Shown: positions 5,777 through 8,062 of the stretch, piece after piece | Numbering within the stretch: position 1 is the stretch's first letter | Layout: each line of letters starts with the position of its first letter | Assembly (NCBI GenBank): GCA_031178565.1 | Contig: JAPSIU010000117.1 | Span: forward strand, 1 to 8,062 | DNA from: Leucobacter sp. | GTDB lineage: Bacteria > Actinomycetota > Actinomycetes > Actinomycetales > Microbacteriaceae | Length of the DNA: 8,062 nucleotides | Reading direction: 5' to 3' | Position numbers and translations under genes: made by a program | Notes under the pieces: generated by a model | Databases searched by the model: none | Seen by the model: the letters and a program-made list of their open reading frames with translations, nothing else | Told to the model about the DNA's origin: nothing

Positions 5777-7333
5777 ATGTCCAGCCATCCGAAACCCGCC
5801 ACGACCGGCCTGCGAAGCGTCCCGCTCAGCCGCGCCCGCCGCTGGGCCGCGGTCTCGGTGCTGACGGCGAGCCTGCTCGTCATCACGATGGACATGACGA
5901 TCCTCAACATCGCCCTCCCCGAGATGGCGGCCGAGCTGCATCCGACCTCGGATCAGCAGCTCTGGATCATCGACGTCTACTCGCTCATCCTCGCCGGCCT
6001 CCTCGTCTCCTTCGCGGCGATCGCCGACCGTTGGGGGCGCAAGAAGATGCTGCTCCTCGGCTACGCGATCTTCGGCGGCGCCTCGCTGCTCGTGCTCTTC
6101 GCGAACAGCGCGGAGTCCGTCATCGCGATCCGCGGCCTGCTCGGGATCGGCGGCGCCATGATCATGCCGATCACCCTCTCGCTCATCCGAGTGATCTTCA
6201 CCGACCCCAGGGAACGCGCGACGGCGCTCAGCATCTGGGCCGCGGTCTCGGGGCTCGGCGCGGCCGTCGGCCCCCTCATCGGCGGGCTGCTGCTCGAGTA
6301 CTTCTCGTGGCACGCGGCGTTCCTCATCAACGTCCCGCTGATGCTCGCGGGTGTCGTCGCCGGGATCCTGATCCTGCCGGAGTCGAAGGTCGCGCAGCCC
6401 GGGCGCTGGGACGCGATCGCCGCGATCCTCTCGCTCGTCGGCATGACGCTGCTCGTGTGGGCGATCAAGACCTTCGGCAAGGAGGCGAGCTTCGCCGTGC
6501 CCGAGGCGCTCGTCGCCTTCGCGGCCGGTGCGGCGCTGCTCGCCTGGTTCATCGTGCGCTGCATGCGCAGCGATGCCCCGCTGCTCGAGCTGCGGCTCTT
6601 CCGCAATCGGGCGTTCTCGGCGGGCGTCATCGCGGCACTCGGCTCGACCTTCGCGCTCGTCGCGGCGCTGCTGCTGATCGCGCAGTGGATGCAGCTCGTC
6701 GACGGAGCCTCCCCCGTGGAGGCGGGCGTGCGCCTCTTCCCGGTCGCGCTCGCCGGCGCGGTCGCCTCGCTCGCCGCTCCCCCGCTCGCCCAGCTCATCG
6801 GCGCGCGAGCGGTGCTCGCCGGCGGGGTCGGCTTCGCGGGTGTCGGCATGCTGATCATCGGCCTGCAGCCGGGCACGCTCACGAACCTCACCGTGATCAT
6901 CGCGCTCACGTTCGTCGGTGCGGGAACGGGATCACTCGCGATCGGTTCGGCCATGATCATGCACGGCTCCCCCGAGGAGAAGGCCGGCAACGCGGGTGCC
7001 CTCGAGGAGACCTCCTACGAGCTGGGCGCCGTGCTCGGCGTCGCGATCCTCGGCAGCATCTCGGCGCTCCTCTACCGCGCCGAGTTCGCCGGATCGGGGC
7101 TGCTGGCCGGGATCGATCCCGCCCTCGCCGCCCAGTCGGAGGAGTCGCTGGGCGCGGCGATCGCGATCGCGGACGAGCTGCAGCGGCCGGATCTCGCGCA
7201 TGAGGCGGGGGTCTCCTTCACCCACGCGATGCAGGCGACGGGGATCGCGGGCGGCGCCATCATGCTCGCGGTCGCGGTCCTGGTCTTCTTCACGACGCCC
7301 AAGGGCACCGACGTCTCGGCGGCGTCGCACTAG
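5777..7333 (+). CDS. MFS multidrug exporter, DHA2 (EmrB/QacA/SmvA-like), 14 TM
   Basis: The product has 518 residues, the standard size of 14-helix drug:H+ antiporters of the inner membrane. Family motifs are present in order: motif D1 in TM1 (TMDMTILNIALPEM, with Asp39); motif A in the first cytoplasmic loop (ADRWGRKKM, Asp84, Arg88); motif B in TM4 (RGLLGIGGAMIMP, Arg119); motif C in TM5 (GAAVGPLIGG into LEYFSWHAAFLINVP), diagnostic of exporters; and the conserved late ALEETSYELGAVLGVAILGS (408-427). Many hydrophobic stretches fit 14 helices, with a longer polar segment at about 435-485 before the last. QacA/SmvA relatives export cationic biocides and dyes; the actual substrate is unknown. 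The start is supported by AGAAAGG with 6 nt spacing. It is probably co-transcribed with the TetR gene. Confidence 0.93.
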   Translation: MSSHPKPATTGLRSVPLSRARRWAAVSVLTASLLVITMDMTILNIALPEMAAELHPTSDQQLWIIDVYSLILAGLLVSFAAIADRWGRKKMLLLGYAIFGGASLLVLFANSAESVIAIRGLLGIGGAMIMPITLSLIRVIFTDPRERATALSIWAAVSGLGAAVGPLIGGLLLEYFSWHAAFLINVPLMLAGVVAGILILPESKVAQPGRWDAIAAILSLVGMTLLVWAIKTFGKEASFAVPEALVAFAAGAALLAWFIVRCMRSDAPLLELRLFRNRAFSAGVIAALGSTFALVAALLLIAQWMQLVDGASPVEAGVRLFPVALAGAVASLAAPPLAQLIGARAVLAGGVGFAGVGMLIIGLQPGTLTNLTVIIALTFVGAGTGSLAIGSAMIMHGSPEEKAGNAGALEETSYELGAVLGVAILGSISALLYRAEFAGSGLLAGIDPALAAQSEESLGAAIAIADELQRPDLAHEAGVSFTHAMQATGIAGGAIMLAVAVLVFFTTPKGTDVSAASH

Positions 7334-7413
7334 CCGAGGCCTCGCGGACCGGCACGCGACCGGGCTCACGGCACCGCAGCGCCACTCCGCTCGCCGGCCC
7401 GCACGGCACTCCG

Positions 7414-7425
7414 GTACCCGGGTAC
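7414..7425. promoter_or_regulatory. 12-bp perfect palindrome, possible regulatory site
   Basis: GTACCCGGGTAC lies in the 206-bp gap between the exporter gene and the DUF4190-like gene, about 115 bp ahead of the latter. It could be a binding site for a dimeric regulator. It differs from the TGTACA operator of tetR. The rest of the gap holds a GCGGAG/CTCCGC stem (7451-7469) and the -10 candidate at 7472. Confidence 0.3.
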
Positions 7426-7471
7426 GACACCGTCGATACCCCGGCAGGACGCGGAGGATCCGGCTCCGCCG

Positions 7472-7477
7472 TAGCGT
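7472..7477 (+). promoter_or_regulatory. Possible -10 element of the DUF4190-like gene
   Basis: TAGCGT fits TANNNT and would give a transcript with a leader of about 55 bases ahead of the ATG at 7540. No clear -35 is visible. The same hexamer is found ahead of the RraA gene (4795-4800, minus strand). Confidence 0.3.
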
Positions 7478-7539
7478 GGAATCATCACGGACGAACCCCG
7501 GCAGACGGGCTCGTCGGATCGCTCGGAAGGAGAGCCGCA

Positions 7540-7953
7540 ATGACCATCACCACCGCAATCGATCGGATCGACCTCGAGGACACCGCTCGCCTCGCTGAAC
7601 CGCAGTCGGAGCAGCAGGCGAACCCGCAACCGGGATCCCAGTCTGGATCCCAGCCGGACCCTCGAGCAGGATCCGCGCCGCAGCTCGCGGAGGGCGAGAA
7701 CGCCCGCGCCTTCGCGATCACGAGCTTCGTCCTCGGCATCGCGTCCATCGTCAGCGGCTGGACCTTCGTCGCACCGCTGACCGGCCTCATCCTCGGCATC
7801 GTCGCGCTCCGCAGGAACACGAGCGAGCGCACCCTCGCGCTCTGGGGCGTCTGGCTGAACGGCGTCATGCTCGCGCTCACCGCGATCGCGGTCTTCGTGC
7901 TCCTGGCCCTGCTCGGCGCCGGCATCATCGCCCTCCCGATCCTCGCCGCCTAG
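7540..7953 (+). CDS. Small DUF4190-like membrane protein
   Basis: The product has 137 residues. Residues 1-50 are a hydrophilic, Gln/Pro/Ser-rich cytoplasmic tail with a repeating PGSQSGSQPDP character. Two hydrophobic segments follow: ITSFVLGIASIVSGWTFVAP LTGLILGIVAL (about 60-90) and a second from LWGVWLNGVML to the end (about 101-137). ARAFAITSFVLGIAS, then GLILGIVALRRN, is the pattern of DUF4190 domain proteins, which are common in actinobacteria and of unknown function. The ATG is preceded by GGAAGGAG with 7 nt spacing. The promoter candidate upstream suggests a unit separate from the exporter. Confidence 0.8.
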   Translation: MTITTAIDRIDLEDTARLAEPQSEQQANPQPGSQSGSQPDPRAGSAPQLAEGENARAFAITSFVLGIASIVSGWTFVAPLTGLILGIVALRRNTSERTLALWGVWLNGVMLALTAIAVFVLLALLGAGIIALPILAA

Positions 7954-8062
7954 ATGGGCCCGCTCACGAGTCCCCCGGTCCCCCTCATCGAGGTGGGATC
8001 GGGGGCTTCGGCGTCCGGCGGTCGCGGGCGGTAGATCCAGGTCACCATCGCGACGGAGATGA
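7950..8062 (-). CDS. C-terminal end of an unidentified, possibly membrane, protein (partial)
   Basis: The minus-strand frame entering at the right edge is open to a TAG at 7950-7952 and reads ISVAMVTWIYRPRPPDAEAP then DPTSMRGTGGLVSGPI. It has GC-rich third positions like its neighbours and resembles the end of a transmembrane helix followed by a short basic and Pro-rich cytoplasmic tail. Its stop overlaps the stop of the gene to the left through a shared CTAG. With 36 residues no family can be named. The other two minus frames look less like protein (one stops within seven codons). Confidence 0.5.
   Translation of the reverse strand, partial: ISVAMVTWIYRPRPPDAEAPDPTSMRGTGGLVSGPI
7972..8005. 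terminator. Strong GC-rich hairpin past the DUF4190-like gene
   Basis: CCCCCGGTCCC (7972-7982) pairs with GGGATCGGGGG (7995-8005), ten of eleven positions being exact and one a G-T pair. The loop is itself a CCTC/GAGG stem with an ATC turn and one bulged T. It lies 18 bp after the stop at 7953. There is no T tract, so if it terminates it does so by the high-GC, T-poor mode. It also lies within the 3' coding end of the convergent partial gene. Confidence 0.5.

Noticed and set aside
4748..6313. A 521-codon open frame on the minus strand across tetR and the start of the exporter gene
   Set aside because: It is Arg/Gly/Asp/Glu-rich shadow text opposite two clearly recognised plus-strand genes, and it lacks any domain.
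5488..7203. A 571-codon plus-strand frame overlapping tetR and the exporter
   Set aside because: Its translation is almost all Arg, Ala, Pro and Gly, the usual result of reading GC-rich coding DNA in the wrong frame; the exporter frame shows all family motifs.
7629..7674. Repeated GGATCC(C) in the DUF4190-like gene, similar to the 4206-4266 repeats, considered as a dispersed repeat
   Set aside because: Only the short hexamer or heptamer is shared; the flanks differ, and in the gene it encodes a low-complexity linker.

Overview
The window looks like chromosomal DNA of a high-GC actinobacterium, probably a Microbacteriaceae-type organism (this assignment is inference from the very GC-rich third codon positions, TANNNT-type -10 elements, strong AGGAG ribosome binding sites and the protein families; no rRNA or marker gene is present). 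It has two parts: an acquired segment on the left (about 1-3020), visibly less GC-biased, and ordinary chromosomal genes on the right (about 3020-8062).

Left part. A minus-strand gene for a Schlafen-AlbA_2-type putative DNA-binding protein (239-1501) is preceded by a translationally coupled 42-residue small ORF (1494-1622). Facing away from these is a complete tyrosine recombinase (1737-2867), which is followed by a strong hairpin, paired GGGTAC repeats and then the 3' end of a tRNA-Pro(GGG) gene on the minus strand (3018-3091). This is the layout of an element integrated at a tRNA gene. The AlbA_2 frame appears to have lost one base near 419: the homologous-looking C-terminal region continues in another frame and then runs, still open, into a sequence that reads as the second CBS domain of a MgtE magnesium transporter at the left edge. 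The left side therefore looks like a scar in which a foreign gene meets a 5'-truncated mgtE; the distal attachment site is not in the window.

Right part. After the tRNA come a Nudix hydrolase fused to a NYN/PIN-like nuclease domain (3288-4181, possibly leaderless) and, convergent with it, an RraA-family protein (4273-4743, minus). A TetR-family regulator (4922-5632) and a 14-helix DHA2/QacA-type MFS exporter (5777-7333) form an apparent efflux unit. A 42-bp near-perfect palindrome built from TGTACA motifs lies just upstream of tetR, between it and rraA, and overlaps the likely tetR promoter; it is the obvious operator for autoregulation and possibly for control of the exporter and rraA. A small two-helix DUF4190-like membrane protein (7540-7953) follows with its own ribosome binding site. 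At the right edge a partial minus-strand reading frame ends tail to tail with it, the two stop codons sharing a CTAG.

The most notable points are the broken chimeric AlbA_2/MgtE junction, the compact integrase-smORF-AlbA_2 cassette at tRNA-Pro, the terminator-like hairpin that shares 11 bp with the tRNA, and the complex tetR operator.
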